The notes beneath the pieces are model-generated. The model was not told the origin of the DNA and ran no database searches. It worked only from the letters and a program-made list of their open reading frames with translations. A program made the position numbers and the translations under genes. DNA of 64,000 nt from AC-32 sp963765785 (lineage in GTDB: Bacteria > Actinomycetota > Thermoleophilia > Gaiellales > Gaiellaceae), in the NCBI GenBank assembly GCA_963765785.1, contig CAVXXW010000018.1, forward strand, positions 124,001 through 188,000, given 5' to 3'. Every line of letters begins with the position of its first letter. The first letter of the stretch is position 1. Shown here in pieces: positions 8,896 to 18,512 of the stretch.

Positions 8896-9866
8896 TTGTG
8901 CGAGCACTTGCCGTAGCCGGCGCGAATCGTGTCCCGCTCGGCGTTCATCTGCTGCTCGAGAGAGACGTCCGCCGGGTTGTTCCTGTCGTACGGGTGCAGC
9001 CCGGCGCCTTGCCACATCACATCCGGCGTCACGCCGGGACCCGGAGCAGTGATCCGGTACAGCTCGCCGGTTCCCGGGCCGCGCTGGCGGTTCGGGGTCG
9101 ACCTCGGGTGCGTGTAGCCGCCCTGCCATGGGTTCCGCGCGTAGAACCCGTAGCAGAACATCCCGGGAGGCCCGTGCGAGACGAATGAGTTCTCGCGCAG
9201 CCAGCCCTTGCCGTAGCTCGAGTTGTACGTGTCGAGGAAGAGCAGCCGGCCGTAGCCGTCCGTCGGCGCGCCCACGCGCGTGGTGCCGAAGCCGCGGATG
9301 CCCTTGCCCATGTACGTGTACTGGCCGAAGACCTCCTGGAACCGGCCGCCGTAGATCCAGTCGGTGTAGACGTCGAGCTTGGCCAGGTCGCCCGTCCAGT
9401 GCGACAGGTGCAGCCACCACGTCTTCTGCGACTGCAGCCACGGCGCGAGGCCGAGGTCGGGGAGCGCCGTCTGCCAGCTCTGCAGCGCCCAGTACGAGCC
9501 GTTGGACGCCTTGCAGCCGGTCACGAACCACGCGAGCTCGGGCCCGTCGTAGGCCCGGCACGCGTTCTTGAAGGTCTTCCAGGTCTGACGGTGGTGCAGC
9601 CAGCCGCCGGAGTAGTCGATCTTGAACGCGACCTGCTTGATCTTCGGAGTCGCCGGCCGCTGGCGCGCGTTCACGGCGCCCCAGGCGAGCAGGTGCGTGA
9701 GCTTGCCCTGGGCCGTGTACGTGACGAGTGCCGTGCCCTTGGCGTTGACTTTGAGAGAGATGTTCGACGCGTTGCGCGCGATCAGCTGCGAGGCGCTCGC
9801 CGTGCCGGCGAGCGAGAGCGCGACGCCGAGCGCGTACGCGAGGACGAGTGAACGAGTCAGCCGCAT
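8892..9866 (-). CDS. Secreted protein of unknown function, Trp/Tyr-rich
   Basis: 324 residues. A clear Sec signal peptide (RSLVLAYALGVALSLAGTASA) precedes a soluble region rich in Trp, Tyr and Gly, with motifs such as DYSGGWLHHRQTW, YTYMGKGIRGFGTT and FCYGFYARNPWQGGYTHP. Four Cys in the mature part could form disulfides. I recognise no catalytic motif and assign no function. The start ATG has a gaggt purine run upstream. It is convergent with, and touches, the transposase gene, so the transposase lies at its 3' edge rather than disrupting it. Confidence 0.7.
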   Translation of the reverse strand: MRLTRSLVLAYALGVALSLAGTASASQLIARNASNISLKVNAKGTALVTYTAQGKLTHLLAWGAVNARQRPATPKIKQVAFKIDYSGGWLHHRQTWKTFKNACRAYDGPELAWFVTGCKASNGSYWALQSWQTALPDLGLAPWLQSQKTWWLHLSHWTGDLAKLDVYTDWIYGGRFQEVFGQYTYMGKGIRGFGTTRVGAPTDGYGRLLFLDTYNSSYGKGWLRENSFVSHGPPGMFCYGFYARNPWQGGYTHPRSTPNRQRGPGTGELYRITAPGPGVTPDVMWQGAGLHPYDRNNPADVSLEQQMNAERDTIRAGYGKCSHN

Positions 9867-9885
9867 GGGGACCTCATCGGCCGGC

Positions 9886-9899
9886 GAGCCGGCCGGCTC
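9886..9899. promoter_or_regulatory. Perfect 14-bp GC palindrome upstream of the secreted protein gene
   Basis: gagccggccggctc is fully self-complementary. It lies 20 bp upstream of the 9866 start and 27 bp past the stop of the GGDEF/HD-GYP gene. It may be an operator or the tip of a termination hairpin; the sequence does not decide. Confidence 0.35.
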
Positions 9900-9925
9900 C
9901 TGACTCGTTCGAGGGAAGCTAGACG

Positions 9926-12688
9926 CTAGGAGGCGAGCCGCTCGCCCGGCGCGTCTTCGTGCGGCACCGGCACCTCGAGCGGCAGGCCGAGGAAGACGTC
10001 GACAACCGCCGGGTCGAACTGCGTGCCGGCGCCTGCGCGGAGCCGGCGGCAGGCCTCCTCGCCGCTCAGCCGCTTGCGGTACGGACGGTCGGTCGTCATC
10101 GCGTGGAAGGCGTCGCAGACGAGGATGATCCGCGCTTCGAGCGGGATCTCCTCGCCAGCCTTCCCGTCCGGGTAGCCGGCGCCGTCCCAGCGCTCGTGGC
10201 AGCTGCGGACGATCGTGCGCACCTCGGCGAGCCGGTCGATCGGCTCGAGGATCCGCTCGCCCAGCTCGGGGTGCATCTCCATCACCTTCCGCTCCTCCGG
10301 GGAGAGCGGGCCGGGCTTGAGCAGGATGCTCGTGGGGATCCCGATCTTGCCGATGTCGTGGAAGAGCGCGCCGAGCTCGAGCCGCTTCAGCGCCGGCCCT
10401 TCGAAGCCCAGCGCCTCGCCCACACGCAGCGCCATGTCGGTGATCCAGCGCGTGTGCGAGGAGGTGTACTCGTCGTTGGCCTCGAGCGCATTCGCTAGCG
10501 CCTCGACGGTCGAGACGAATGTCTCCTCGAGGCTCTCGTAGCTCTGCGCCCGCTCGAGCGCGACCGCGGCTTGGTCTGAGATGCCGCGCAGCAGACGGAG
10601 GATCTCCTCGATCGTGTGCTCGCTGTCGGTCGTCGGCTCGCGAACGGCGATGAAGCCTTCGAGCTTGCCGTCGTTGCGCAGCGGGGCGAGCGCAAGGTCG
10701 GGCCAGGAGAGACCCGGCGCGGGCGGCAGCAGGCTCTCCGCCTCGGCCGCGGTCAGGAGGAACGGCTCCGAGCGGCCGCCGACGGCCTTGCGGCCCGCCT
10801 CCGCCGGAATCGTGATCGCCAGCATCGGCCGGAGCGCCGGGTCGTCGCCGTAGTCGGTGTGGGCGCCGATGTGGAAATCGCCGTGCTCGTCCGGGAGCCA
10901 GAGCGCGCACTTCTTGTCGCCGAGGAGGCGCGCCGCCGCCCGCACCGTCTCGCTGCCGATCGCGTCCGGTGTCTCCGCTTCCGAGATGGCGCCCGTGTAC
11001 TCGAGCAGGGCCTTCAGGTGGTCGGCCTCGCGCCGCTGGGCCTCGTAGAGGCGGGCGTTCTCGAGCGCGACCGACGCGTGGCCGGCCAACACCTCGAGCA
11101 GCCGCACGTCGTCTTCGTCGAACTGGCCGACTCCGAGCTTGGAGATCGCGACCACGCCGATCACGCGCGCGCCGTAGCGCAGCGGCACGGCGATCTGCGA
11201 CTCCTCGATCATGTGCGTCCCGGGGATCATCACCGCGAACTCGCACTCGAGCGTGTTCTCGACGAGCAGCGGCTCCGCGCTCGCGGCGACGTGGCCGGTG
11301 ATGCCCTCGCCGATGCGCGTGCGCGGGAACTCGACGCGCTCGCCGCTGCGGGATAGCAGCTCGCCGCGGAACGCGATCGGGACGACCTCGTCGCCCTCGA
11401 TCACCGACACGCGGCAGTTGTGGTAGTCGATCAGCAGCCGCAGCTCGTCGGCGATCGTCTCGCCGATCTGGCGGACGTCGTTCAGCCGGTTCAGCTTCCC
11501 GGCGAGGCTCTGGAGCATCTTCAGGTGCGCGATCGAACGGACGTCGCGGCCGCTCGCCGGCTTGCCGTCGGGGCGCTCGCCCGTCTCCTCGTCGAAGAGG
11601 ACGATCTGGTTCTTGCCTCGCGCCTTCGCGGTCATCATCGCCGCCTCGGCGCACGCCACCAGCTCGCGCGGGTTCATCGCGTGTTCCGGGCCCTGCGAGA
11701 CGCCGACAGAGATCGTGATCTTGCCGGCCGGTCCGAACTCGACCTCGGCGAGCTTGTCCGTCAGCCGCCGGGCCAGCGTGACCGCGTCGCCGGCGTCGCC
11801 GCTCGGCATGATCATCCCGAACTCCTCGCCGCCGAGCCGGCAGACGACGTCGGAGCCGCGCAGCGAGCCGCGCAGCAGCTCGGCAAGGTCGGTCAAGACC
11901 TGGTCGCCGGAGCCGTGTCCGTAGACGTCGTTGACGCGCTTGAAGTCGTCGATGTCGAGCATCACGACGGCGACCGAGTCCCGCGAGCGGCTCGCGCGGG
12001 TCAGCTCGGCCCGCAGGCGCTCGTGGAAGTAACGGTGGTTGTAGAGCCCGGTCAGAGAGTCGGTCTGCGCCTGGTACTCGAGCCGCTCGCGGATCTCCGC
12101 GTTGTCGAGCGCGAGCGCCGCCGCGTCCGCGAAGCGACAGGCGAGCTCGAACTCGTCGTCGCTGAAGGACGCGTCCTCGCCAAGGCGGTAGATGTTGAGC
12201 GTGCCCTTGACGAGGTCTCGCGCGATCAGCGGGATCGAGATGAGCGCCTCGGGCTCGTCGGGCGGGGTGCCGGGGACGGTGACCGTGCGGGGATCGAGGT
12301 GCGCCTGGTTCGCGCGCACCGGCTCACGGTGGAGGGCGGCCCAGCCGGTGATGCCCGTGCCGAACTCCGAGCGGCTCTCCAGGATCTTCTCGGCCCACGT
12401 GTCGCGCGCGAGGACCGGGGTCAGCACCGTCTGCGCCTCGTCGGCCTGGTAGATCGAGAGCGTGTCGTGCGGGACCAGGTCGGCGAGGGTGTCGGCGATC
12501 CGCTCGAGCAGGTTGTCGAGGCTGTGCTCGGAGAGGATGTCGTGGAAGACGTCCGCGAGCTGCCGGTACGACTGGACGAGCGAGTCGGCGCGTGGGGCAT
12601 CCGGAACGGTTGGCCGACCGTTCTGCGAGTGCGCAGGCGCAACAGCCGCAAGGTGATGCCGCACCGCCATAGTTTCCAGGTGAAACAC
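9926..12688 (-). CDS. GAF-GGDEF-GAF-GAF-HD-GYP cyclic-di-GMP signalling protein
   Basis: 920 residues and soluble. GAF 1 spans about 45-195. The GGDEF domain spans about 205-365 with an intact GGEEF active site at 286-290. GAF 2 and GAF 3 span about 395-555 and 570-705. An HD-GYP domain runs from about 725 to 895, with the metal-binding HD at 777-778 (FHDIGKIG) and GYP at 838-840 (DGAGYPDG). GGDEF makes c-di-GMP and HD-GYP degrades it, so this is a candidate bifunctional or switchable enzyme gated by three small-molecule sensor domains. The start is GTG 12688 or ATG 12670; neither has a strong ribosome site. The gene lies 43 bp after an LPG-synthase-like membrane gene on the same strand. Confidence 0.9.
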   Translation of the reverse strand: MFHLETMAVRHHLAAVAPAHSQNGRPTVPDAPRADSLVQSYRQLADVFHDILSEHSLDNLLERIADTLADLVPHDTLSIYQADEAQTVLTPVLARDTWAEKILESRSEFGTGITGWAALHREPVRANQAHLDPRTVTVPGTPPDEPEALISIPLIARDLVKGTLNIYRLGEDASFSDDEFELACRFADAAALALDNAEIRERLEYQAQTDSLTGLYNHRYFHERLRAELTRASRSRDSVAVVMLDIDDFKRVNDVYGHGSGDQVLTDLAELLRGSLRGSDVVCRLGGEEFGMIMPSGDAGDAVTLARRLTDKLAEVEFGPAGKITISVGVSQGPEHAMNPRELVACAEAAMMTAKARGKNQIVLFDEETGERPDGKPASGRDVRSIAHLKMLQSLAGKLNRLNDVRQIGETIADELRLLIDYHNCRVSVIEGDEVVPIAFRGELLSRSGERVEFPRTRIGEGITGHVAASAEPLLVENTLECEFAVMIPGTHMIEESQIAVPLRYGARVIGVVAISKLGVGQFDEDDVRLLEVLAGHASVALENARLYEAQRREADHLKALLEYTGAISEAETPDAIGSETVRAAARLLGDKKCALWLPDEHGDFHIGAHTDYGDDPALRPMLAITIPAEAGRKAVGGRSEPFLLTAAEAESLLPPAPGLSWPDLALAPLRNDGKLEGFIAVREPTTDSEHTIEEILRLLRGISDQAAVALERAQSYESLEETFVSTVEALANALEANDEYTSSHTRWITDMALRVGEALGFEGPALKRLELGALFHDIGKIGIPTSILLKPGPLSPEERKVMEMHPELGERILEPIDRLAEVRTIVRSCHERWDGAGYPDGKAGEEIPLEARIILVCDAFHAMTTDRPYRKRLSGEEACRRLRAGAGTQFDPAVVDVFLGLPLEVPVPHEDAPGERLAS

Positions 12689-12731
12689 GCCTCAGAGATC
12701 CCCCGGAAAGGGGAACCTGACCTAGTCCAGT

Positions 12732-13772
12732 TCAATCATCGTCGGCGGCCGCGAGCTCTGTTCGGAGCTCGTTCACGTGCGGCAGCGTCGCCAACGCGGG
12801 CAGGATCGGCAGCCAGAGGTTGAACAGCCGGTAGACCACGACGCCGAGCAGGGCGCGCACAAACGGGAAGCCGACCCAGTGCAGCGCGAACGTGAGCGCG
12901 ATCTCGACGACACCCGCGCCGCCGGCCGGCAGCGAGCGCCGCGTCAGGACGTAGCCGGTCGCGTAGCCGAGGATCAGCGCCGGGACCGAGAGCCGTGGGT
13001 TGCCGAAGACCTGTAGTGCGCCCCACAGGCAGGCGATGTCGCCAGCCCAGTACGCGGCTGTGCCGAGCAGGCCGAGCCCGTGCTCGCGCGGCGTCGACGT
13101 GAACATCGTCCGCAGGATCGAGAGCCCTCGCACGGCGTGGGCGAACGTGTTCGCGATGCGGCCGTCGCCGCGAGGATTCGAGTAGCGGGCGGCCCGCTCC
13201 GGTGCGGTCAGCCAGACCGCCGCGATCGCGCCGGGGATGACGAGCAGCCACGGCAGGGTCAGCGAGAGCGGGATGTCCTCGCCCGAGACCAGGATCGCGA
13301 TCGACGAGATGAGCGCGGCAGGCGCGAGGACCGCGTACTCGAGCGCGCCGAGGGCGAGCACCCGCGCCACCGCGCCGTCCTTGTCCTCGCCCGCGCTGCG
13401 CAGCACCCAGTAGTCGACGGCGAAGCCGCCGCTCGTCCGCGTCGCTGCGAAGACGCCGAAGCCGGCGACGACGGCCTGGAGCGAGCTACCGAAGCTGAGC
13501 TTGGGGCCGCCGTCGACCTTCGCCGTGTCCCGGACCATCAGGACGTAGCCGGCGTACGCGACCAGCTCGCCGCCGAAGCAGAGAAGGAGCCAAAACGGGT
13601 GGAGATTGCGAGCGGCATGGTCGATCCGTTCGCTCCCGGCGAGGTATGCGAGGCCGGCCACCGCGCCCAGCGCGAGCACCGTCGGGGCTACGAGTGCCAG
13701 CAGCGGGCGGGCCTCGATCCAGTCGCGAGCCCGCTTCAGCGGCGTGGTGGCGGACGCGGCCGGATCGCTCAC
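12732..13772 (-). CDS. Lysylphosphatidylglycerol synthase-like transmembrane protein
   Basis: About 346 residues and polytopic, with roughly seven or eight hydrophobic segments. It shows the family signatures AATRTSGGFAVDYWVL, a hydrophobic GYATGYVLTRRSLPAGGAGVVEIAL block and YRLFNLWLPILPAL. The fold is the flippase-like N-terminal part of MprF without its aminoacyl-transferase domain. Relatives are often found in lipid or glycolipid transport contexts. The start could be GTG 13772 or TTG two codons upstream (13778). It is divergent from the beta-helix gene and upstream of the GGDEF/HD-GYP gene. Confidence 0.8.
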   Translation of the reverse strand: MSDPAASATTPLKRARDWIEARPLLALVAPTVLALGAVAGLAYLAGSERIDHAARNLHPFWLLLCFGGELVAYAGYVLMVRDTAKVDGGPKLSFGSSLQAVVAGFGVFAATRTSGGFAVDYWVLRSAGEDKDGAVARVLALGALEYAVLAPAALISSIAILVSGEDIPLSLTLPWLLVIPGAIAAVWLTAPERAARYSNPRGDGRIANTFAHAVRGLSILRTMFTSTPREHGLGLLGTAAYWAGDIACLWGALQVFGNPRLSVPALILGYATGYVLTRRSLPAGGAGVVEIALTFALHWVGFPFVRALLGVVVYRLFNLWLPILPALATLPHVNELRTELAAADDD

Positions 13773-13859
13773 GGGCAAACGCTAGCCACGTCCAGGAACT
13801 ACCGCAGAAACCTGCGCTTTCCTGCGCAAAACTCCTGCAGGCGGGGAAGAGCTGCCGAA

Positions 13860-14879
13860 GTGTCGGCTAGCCTGCCAGGCCTGAGGCCAGCTTCGAGGGC
13901 AACCAGGTGGGTGCCGCCCGTCGCCGTGGTCGCCGTCGCCGCCGGGGTGTCGCTTTGGGGTGGTGGCCGCGCTCCCGCAGCCGCCGCAGCGTCCAAGCAG
14001 TGCACGAGGACGCTCGCCGCAGGCACCGGAAATCTCCAGCGCTTCGTGCGCCATCTGCGCCGCGGCGACGTCGGCTGCCTGCGGGGCACGTTCCGGACGA
14101 GCCTCTCGATCCACGGCGCGGGCTTCCGCCTGACGAGCGCCCCCGGCACCCGCGCGACGATCAACGGCGTCGTCTTCCTCGCGAGCTCGTCACACGACGT
14201 CGTCCTCGCTCGGCTCCGGCTTCGCTCCAGCGACACGCCGACGCTGCGGGTGAACGGCTGGAGAATCACGATCCGCGGCACGGACATCACGAACGCCCAC
14301 CGAGGGATCTGCGTCTCGATCGGCGGCGGGTTCGAGCGCTGGGGGGTCGCGCACGGCGTCGCGCTCCAGTGGGACCGGATCCACGAGTGCGGCCGGCTGC
14401 CGGCGACGAACCACGACCACGGCGTCTACGTCGAGGGCGCGGTCGGCACCGTGATCAGCGACAGCCTGATCTACGACAACGCCGACCGCGGGATCCAGTT
14501 CTTCCCGAACGCGCAGCGCTCTGTCGTAACGAACAACGTGATCGACGGGAACGGCGAAGGCATCCTCTTCTCGAGCGAATCGGCCGGGGGCGCGTACTCC
14601 GCCGCTTACGCCTCGAGCGACAACCTCGTCACGCGGAATGTCATCAGCAACTCCCGGCTACGTCACAACGTCGAGGCCTGGTGGGCGGGTCCGGTCGGAA
14701 TCGGCAACGTCGCCAAGGCGAACTGTCTCTGGAACGGCGCGCAGGGCAACCTCGACCTGTCGGCCGGCGGCGTCCTCGCGATCGCCAACGTGGTCGCGGA
14801 CCCCGGCTTCGCCAACCGCGACGCGAAGGACTTCAGCCTGAAGCCCGGCAGCCCGTGCGCCGGCATGGGCCCGCGGTAG
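13860..14879 (+). CDS. Secreted right-handed parallel beta-helix protein
   Basis: 339 residues from GTG 13860, preceded by a gggaagag ribosome site. The open frame extends much further upstream, but that part is compositionally an antisense shadow of the divergent gene. The signal peptide has Arg residues, a VAVVAVAAGVSLW core and an Ala-rich cleavage region. The mature protein shows short ladder-like beta strands with N-x-I/V-x-N/D-N turns (SLIYDNADRGIQF, NNVIDGNGEGILF, NLVTRNVISNS). This is the pectate-lyase/NosD-like fold used for polysaccharide binding or cleavage. Specificity is not visible. The downstream membrane protein follows in 45 bp and may be co-transcribed. Confidence 0.8.
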   Translation: MSASLPGLRPASRATRWVPPVAVVAVAAGVSLWGGGRAPAAAAASKQCTRTLAAGTGNLQRFVRHLRRGDVGCLRGTFRTSLSIHGAGFRLTSAPGTRATINGVVFLASSSHDVVLARLRLRSSDTPTLRVNGWRITIRGTDITNAHRGICVSIGGGFERWGVAHGVALQWDRIHECGRLPATNHDHGVYVEGAVGTVISDSLIYDNADRGIQFFPNAQRSVVTNNVIDGNGEGILFSSESAGGAYSAAYASSDNLVTRNVISNSRLRHNVEAWWAGPVGIGNVAKANCLWNGAQGNLDLSAGGVLAIANVVADPGFANRDAKDFSLKPGSPCAGMGPR

Positions 14880-14924
14880 CCGCTAGCCCTCCACGCGCGG
14901 TGCGACAATCGGGGCGGTCCCCGC

Positions 14925-16574
14925 GTGCGCCCGAACAGCTTCGAAGCAGCAGCCTCTCCCGCCGAACGGTCGGTGCTTTGGCGATCCTGTGCGATCGCCG
15001 GCGCGGCGGCGCTGGCGCTGGTCGTCGTCGTTCCGCGCGGGGGCGACGCCGCTGCCCACCTCTACCGCACGCTGCTCGTCGAGCACGGCGCGCTGCTGTG
15101 GGACAACCTCTGGTTCGCCGGCCAGTATCCGCTGGCCTCGTACAGCCTCTTCTACTACCTGCCGGCCGCGCTTTTCGGGAACCCGGCCATCGCGGCCACG
15201 GCCGTCGTGCTCTCAGGCCTCCTGTTCGCTTCGCTCGCTCTGCGGACGTTCGGCTCCGCCGCCCGCTGGCCCGCGTATGCGTTCGCGGCGGTCGCCGGCG
15301 GCCAGTTCTTCACGGGCGACTACCCCTACACCGCCGGGTTCGCCGCGCTGCTCGCCACGCTCTGGGCGGTGCAGCGGGGCCGGACCTGGCTCGCCGTCGC
15401 CTGCGCGGCGCTGACGCTCGGCTGCAGCCCGCTCGCGTTCCTGTTCCTCGGCCTGACGCTGTTCGCCTTCTGGATCGGCTCGTCGCAGCCCCGCTCGCGG
15501 ATCCTGATCCTCGGCGGCGCGCTGCTCGTGCTCGTGGGCGTCGAGCTCGGCGCGCTGCTCTTGTTCCCGAGCCCCGGCCTCTACTACCCCTTCGGTCTCT
15601 GGCGGTTGGTGCTCGGGATCCCGGTCGGACTGTTCGGGATCGCTCTGACCTGGAGAAGGCGCGAGGCGCGCCCGCTCTTCTGGCTGTTCGTCGTCTGGAC
15701 GACGGGCACCGTGGTCGCCTACCTCGTCTCCTCGCCCGTCGGCCACAACCTGCTGCGGCCCGGCGCGGTCGTCTTGCCGCTGATGCTGCTTGCCGCCGCG
15801 CTGCGCGGGTTCCGCCCGCGCTGGCTCGTCTACCCGGCCCTCGCTGCTGCCCTGGCCGCGAACGTCGGGCCGTACGTCGCGACCGTCGTCTCGCGCTCCG
15901 ACCCGGCCGCCCGTGCCGGCTTCTGGGCTCAGCTGTTGGGGTACGTGCGCGCCCACCCGGAGCCGGACTACCGGCTCGAGGTCGTCCCGACGATCAACCA
16001 CTGGGAGTCGTACTACGTCCCACGAGCCGGGTTCGCGATCGCGCGCGGCTGGTACCAGCAGCTCGACAACGGCGTGAACCCGAGCCTGAACCGCCGCGGC
16101 CTCACCGCTGCCGGCTACCGCGCGTGGCTGCGCGGCGTCGGCGTGCGGTACGTCCTCCTCGCGAACGACACACCGGCGGCCGGCTCGACCGCCGAGGCGC
16201 GCCTGCTCAGGAGCGGCCGGTCGGGGCTCGTGCGCGTGTTCGCCGCCAGCGACGGCAGCGTCTACGAGCTGCCGGGCGCGACGCCGATCCTGACCGGGCC
16301 CGGCAGGTCGTCGATCACGAGCCTGAGCTTCTCCGGCCTCAGCGGCTGGACCTCGCGCCGCGGCGCCTACCTGCTCCGGGTCCACTACACGCCGCTCTGG
16401 CGGGTGCGGGTCGGGGCGCTCTGCCCTGTCCGGACGGCCGGCGGGATGACGCGGCTCGAGGTGCGCCGGCCAGGGCAGTTCGACCTGCACGCCGCGGAGA
16501 CCGCCGGCACGGTGCTCGACATGGTCGTCGACGGCGACCCGCGCAGGACATCAGGCTGCGGCGACATCGACTAG
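14925..16574 (+). CDS. Polytopic membrane protein, GT-C glycosyltransferase-like
   Basis: 549 residues from a GTG start. About 9-10 hydrophobic helices fill residues 22-330, and a soluble, probably extracytoplasmic domain of about 200 residues follows. The first loop after helix 1 has acidic residues followed by LYRTLLVEHGALLWDNLWFAGQYPL, resembling the start of GT-C enzymes that use polyprenyl-phosphate sugars. The C-terminal part has NHWESYYVPRAGFAIARGWYQQLD, typical of hypothetical actinobacterial membrane proteins in glycan contexts. I place it as a likely cell-envelope glycan enzyme or its relative. Substrate unknown. Confidence 0.6.
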   Translation: MRPNSFEAAASPAERSVLWRSCAIAGAAALALVVVVPRGGDAAAHLYRTLLVEHGALLWDNLWFAGQYPLASYSLFYYLPAALFGNPAIAATAVVLSGLLFASLALRTFGSAARWPAYAFAAVAGGQFFTGDYPYTAGFAALLATLWAVQRGRTWLAVACAALTLGCSPLAFLFLGLTLFAFWIGSSQPRSRILILGGALLVLVGVELGALLLFPSPGLYYPFGLWRLVLGIPVGLFGIALTWRRREARPLFWLFVVWTTGTVVAYLVSSPVGHNLLRPGAVVLPLMLLAAALRGFRPRWLVYPALAAALAANVGPYVATVVSRSDPAARAGFWAQLLGYVRAHPEPDYRLEVVPTINHWESYYVPRAGFAIARGWYQQLDNGVNPSLNRRGLTAAGYRAWLRGVGVRYVLLANDTPAAGSTAEARLLRSGRSGLVRVFAASDGSVYELPGATPILTGPGRSSITSLSFSGLSGWTSRRGAYLLRVHYTPLWRVRVGALCPVRTAGGMTRLEVRRPGQFDLHAAETAGTVLDMVVDGDPRRTSGCGDID

Positions 16575-16657
16575 CTACGGCGCTCGCGTCGTTCAAGACA
16601 CGCAAACTGGATCCCCCTTACTGACGCACGCTGGTGACCGTGGTGCCTACACTCGCC

Positions 16658-16678
16658 GCCCCGAAGGGTCCTCGGGGC
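16658..16678 (+). promoter_or_regulatory. 7-bp hairpin in the leader of the sialidase-fold gene
   Basis: gccccga (16658-16664) pairs with tcggggc (16672-16678) around a 7-nt loop. It lies 19 bp upstream of the start and just before the strong gggggagga ribosome site, so it could affect initiation or terminate upstream transcription. Confidence 0.4.
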
Positions 16679-16697
16679 AAAGAAAAGGGGGAGGACT

Positions 16698-18443
16698 ATG
16701 CATAGGCTCTTGTCTCTTCTGTTCGTGACGGCGTTGACGTTGACCGTGGTCGCGCTCGCGGGCGCTGCGCCCGGAAGCGACTCGATGGTCACCGTCGGCA
16801 GCCTGCCGAGCCCGTTCGCGCAGAACAAGCAGAACGAACCGGCCATGGCGATCGACGCGAACAACCCGAAAATCGTCGTCGCCGGCTCCAACGACAACAT
16901 CGACATGGAGGACTGCAACGCCGGTGCCGACAACACGTGTCCGTTCACGCCGGGCGTGGGCGTGTCCGGGGTGTACTTCTCGTTCGACTCCGGCAATCAC
17001 TGGACGCAGCCGACCTACACGGGCTGGAGCGCCAGAAACTGCCACGGCGTCCCCGGGCCTGATGCCGGCTGCTCGCCCGTCGCGGGCGGGCCGATCGGGA
17101 CGATCCCGTGGTACTACGAGAACGGCCTCGTCTCCGACGGCGACCCGGCGGTGGCCTTTGGCCCGAGGCCCGACGCCGGCGGCCACTTCTCGTGGTCGAA
17201 CGGGTCGCGGCTCTACTACGCAAACCTGACGTCGAACTTCGGGTCGACGCGTGACGAGGCTTCGTTCAAGGGCTTCGAAGCGATCGCCGTGTCGCGCACG
17301 GACAACGTCCAGGCGGCGGCCGCGAACAGCAAGAGCGCGTGGATGCCGCCCGTAATCGTGTCGAAGCAGGTCTCCCAGACGATCTTCTCCGACAAGGAAC
17401 AAGTCTGGGCCGACAACGCCGCGTCTAGCCCGTTCTTCGGCACCGTCTACGTCTGCTGGGCCTCGTTCCGTGGCCAGGAGAAGGGCAACGCGGCGCCGGC
17501 ACCGCTGTTCGTCGGCGTCTCCCACGACGGTGGCAACACGTGGGAGCAGCACCAGATCACCGCAGCCGCGAACAACGGCCAGCGCAACCCGACCGACGGC
17601 TGCACGATCCGCACCGCCAGCGACGGCACCGCGTACGTGTTCGGCGTCGGCACCGTCTCTGCCCAAGGGCACGACGCCTTCGAGCTCATGTCGACGTCGA
17701 CTGACGGCGGCACGAGTTGGTCGAACGGCACGCCGGTCGCCGGCCCGGTGACGCAGCCCGGGGCGGACGACCCGGTGCTGGGCCGGCCCGTGATCGACGG
17801 GTTTGGTGGCGCGCGCAGCGACCTCGCTCCTGCGCCGAGCGTCGACATCGCGAACGGCGCTCCAACCGGCGCCGACGCGACCAATCGCATCGTCATGACG
17901 TACGTCAGCGGCGACCTCGCGAAGCCGCACGTCTACTTCACCGAGTCGACGAACGGCGGCGGCAGCTGGACGACGCCGAGGGCGATCGAGGGAGCATCCG
18001 ACCGCGGCATCTACACGGCCCCGGCGATCTCCCCGAACGGTACGCACGTCTACGTCGTCTACAACGCGTTCACCACGCCGTTCCAACCGACGACCGCGAC
18101 GCCTCGCTCGCTCGTCGGTGTCGTGCTGGGCGCGACCGCCGGGGCGACCGGCGCGACAGGTGCGTTCACCGAGATCCATCGGAGCCCGCCCGGCGATCCG
18201 CGCGGCTCCACGCAGAACAACCTCGTCGGCGAATTCCTGGGCGACTACGTCTACGCAGCGGCGACGCGCACCTACGGCGCTGCCGTCTGGAACGACACAC
18301 GGTTCGCGGCCGACTGCCCGGCGATCGACGCGTATCGCCAGGCCCTCCAGGCCGGTCAGGCGGCCACGGCACCGGCCGTGCAGCAGCAGTGCCCGGCCAC
18401 GTTCGGCAACTCGGACATCTGGGCGTTCACGACCGCGCCGTAA
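16698..18443 (+). CDS. Secreted sialidase-fold (BNR/Asp-box) protein
   Basis: 581 residues with a signal peptide (LLSLLFVTALTLTVVALAGA). Four Asp-box motifs of the S-x-D/N-x-G-x-x-W type are visible: SFDSGNHW, SHDGGNTW, STDGGTSW and STNGGGSW. They mark a six-bladed sialidase-type beta-propeller. Asp-boxes are structural, so this does not prove sialidase activity; the Arg triad cannot be assigned by eye. A very strong ribosome site (gggggagga) and a perfect terminator after the stop suggest a highly expressed single-gene unit. It is one of two BNR proteins in the window (the other at 41850). Confidence 0.85.
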   Translation: MHRLLSLLFVTALTLTVVALAGAAPGSDSMVTVGSLPSPFAQNKQNEPAMAIDANNPKIVVAGSNDNIDMEDCNAGADNTCPFTPGVGVSGVYFSFDSGNHWTQPTYTGWSARNCHGVPGPDAGCSPVAGGPIGTIPWYYENGLVSDGDPAVAFGPRPDAGGHFSWSNGSRLYYANLTSNFGSTRDEASFKGFEAIAVSRTDNVQAAAANSKSAWMPPVIVSKQVSQTIFSDKEQVWADNAASSPFFGTVYVCWASFRGQEKGNAAPAPLFVGVSHDGGNTWEQHQITAAANNGQRNPTDGCTIRTASDGTAYVFGVGTVSAQGHDAFELMSTSTDGGTSWSNGTPVAGPVTQPGADDPVLGRPVIDGFGGARSDLAPAPSVDIANGAPTGADATNRIVMTYVSGDLAKPHVYFTESTNGGGSWTTPRAIEGASDRGIYTAPAISPNGTHVYVVYNAFTTPFQPTTATPRSLVGVVLGATAGATGATGAFTEIHRSPPGDPRGSTQNNLVGEFLGDYVYAAATRTYGAAVWNDTRFAADCPAIDAYRQALQAGQAATAPAVQQQCPATFGNSDIWAFTTAP

Positions 18444-18451
18444 GCACATGC

Positions 18452-18486
18452 TGAGCAGGGGCGGCCGACGCGGCCGCCCCTGCTCA
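18452..18486 (+). terminator. 15-bp perfect terminator hairpin
   Basis: 18452-18466 pairs fully with 18472-18486 across a 5-nt loop, starting 8 bp after the stop codon of the sialidase-fold gene. No T-tract follows. Confidence 0.75.
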
Positions 18487-18512
18487 GGAACGTTCGATCG
18501 ACTCGGTCTAAG

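Noticed and set aside
13080..13859. Upstream extension of the beta-helix gene
   Set aside because: The extra 260 codons lie opposite the LPG-synthase-like gene and have shadow composition. The signal peptide fixes the start at GTG 13860.
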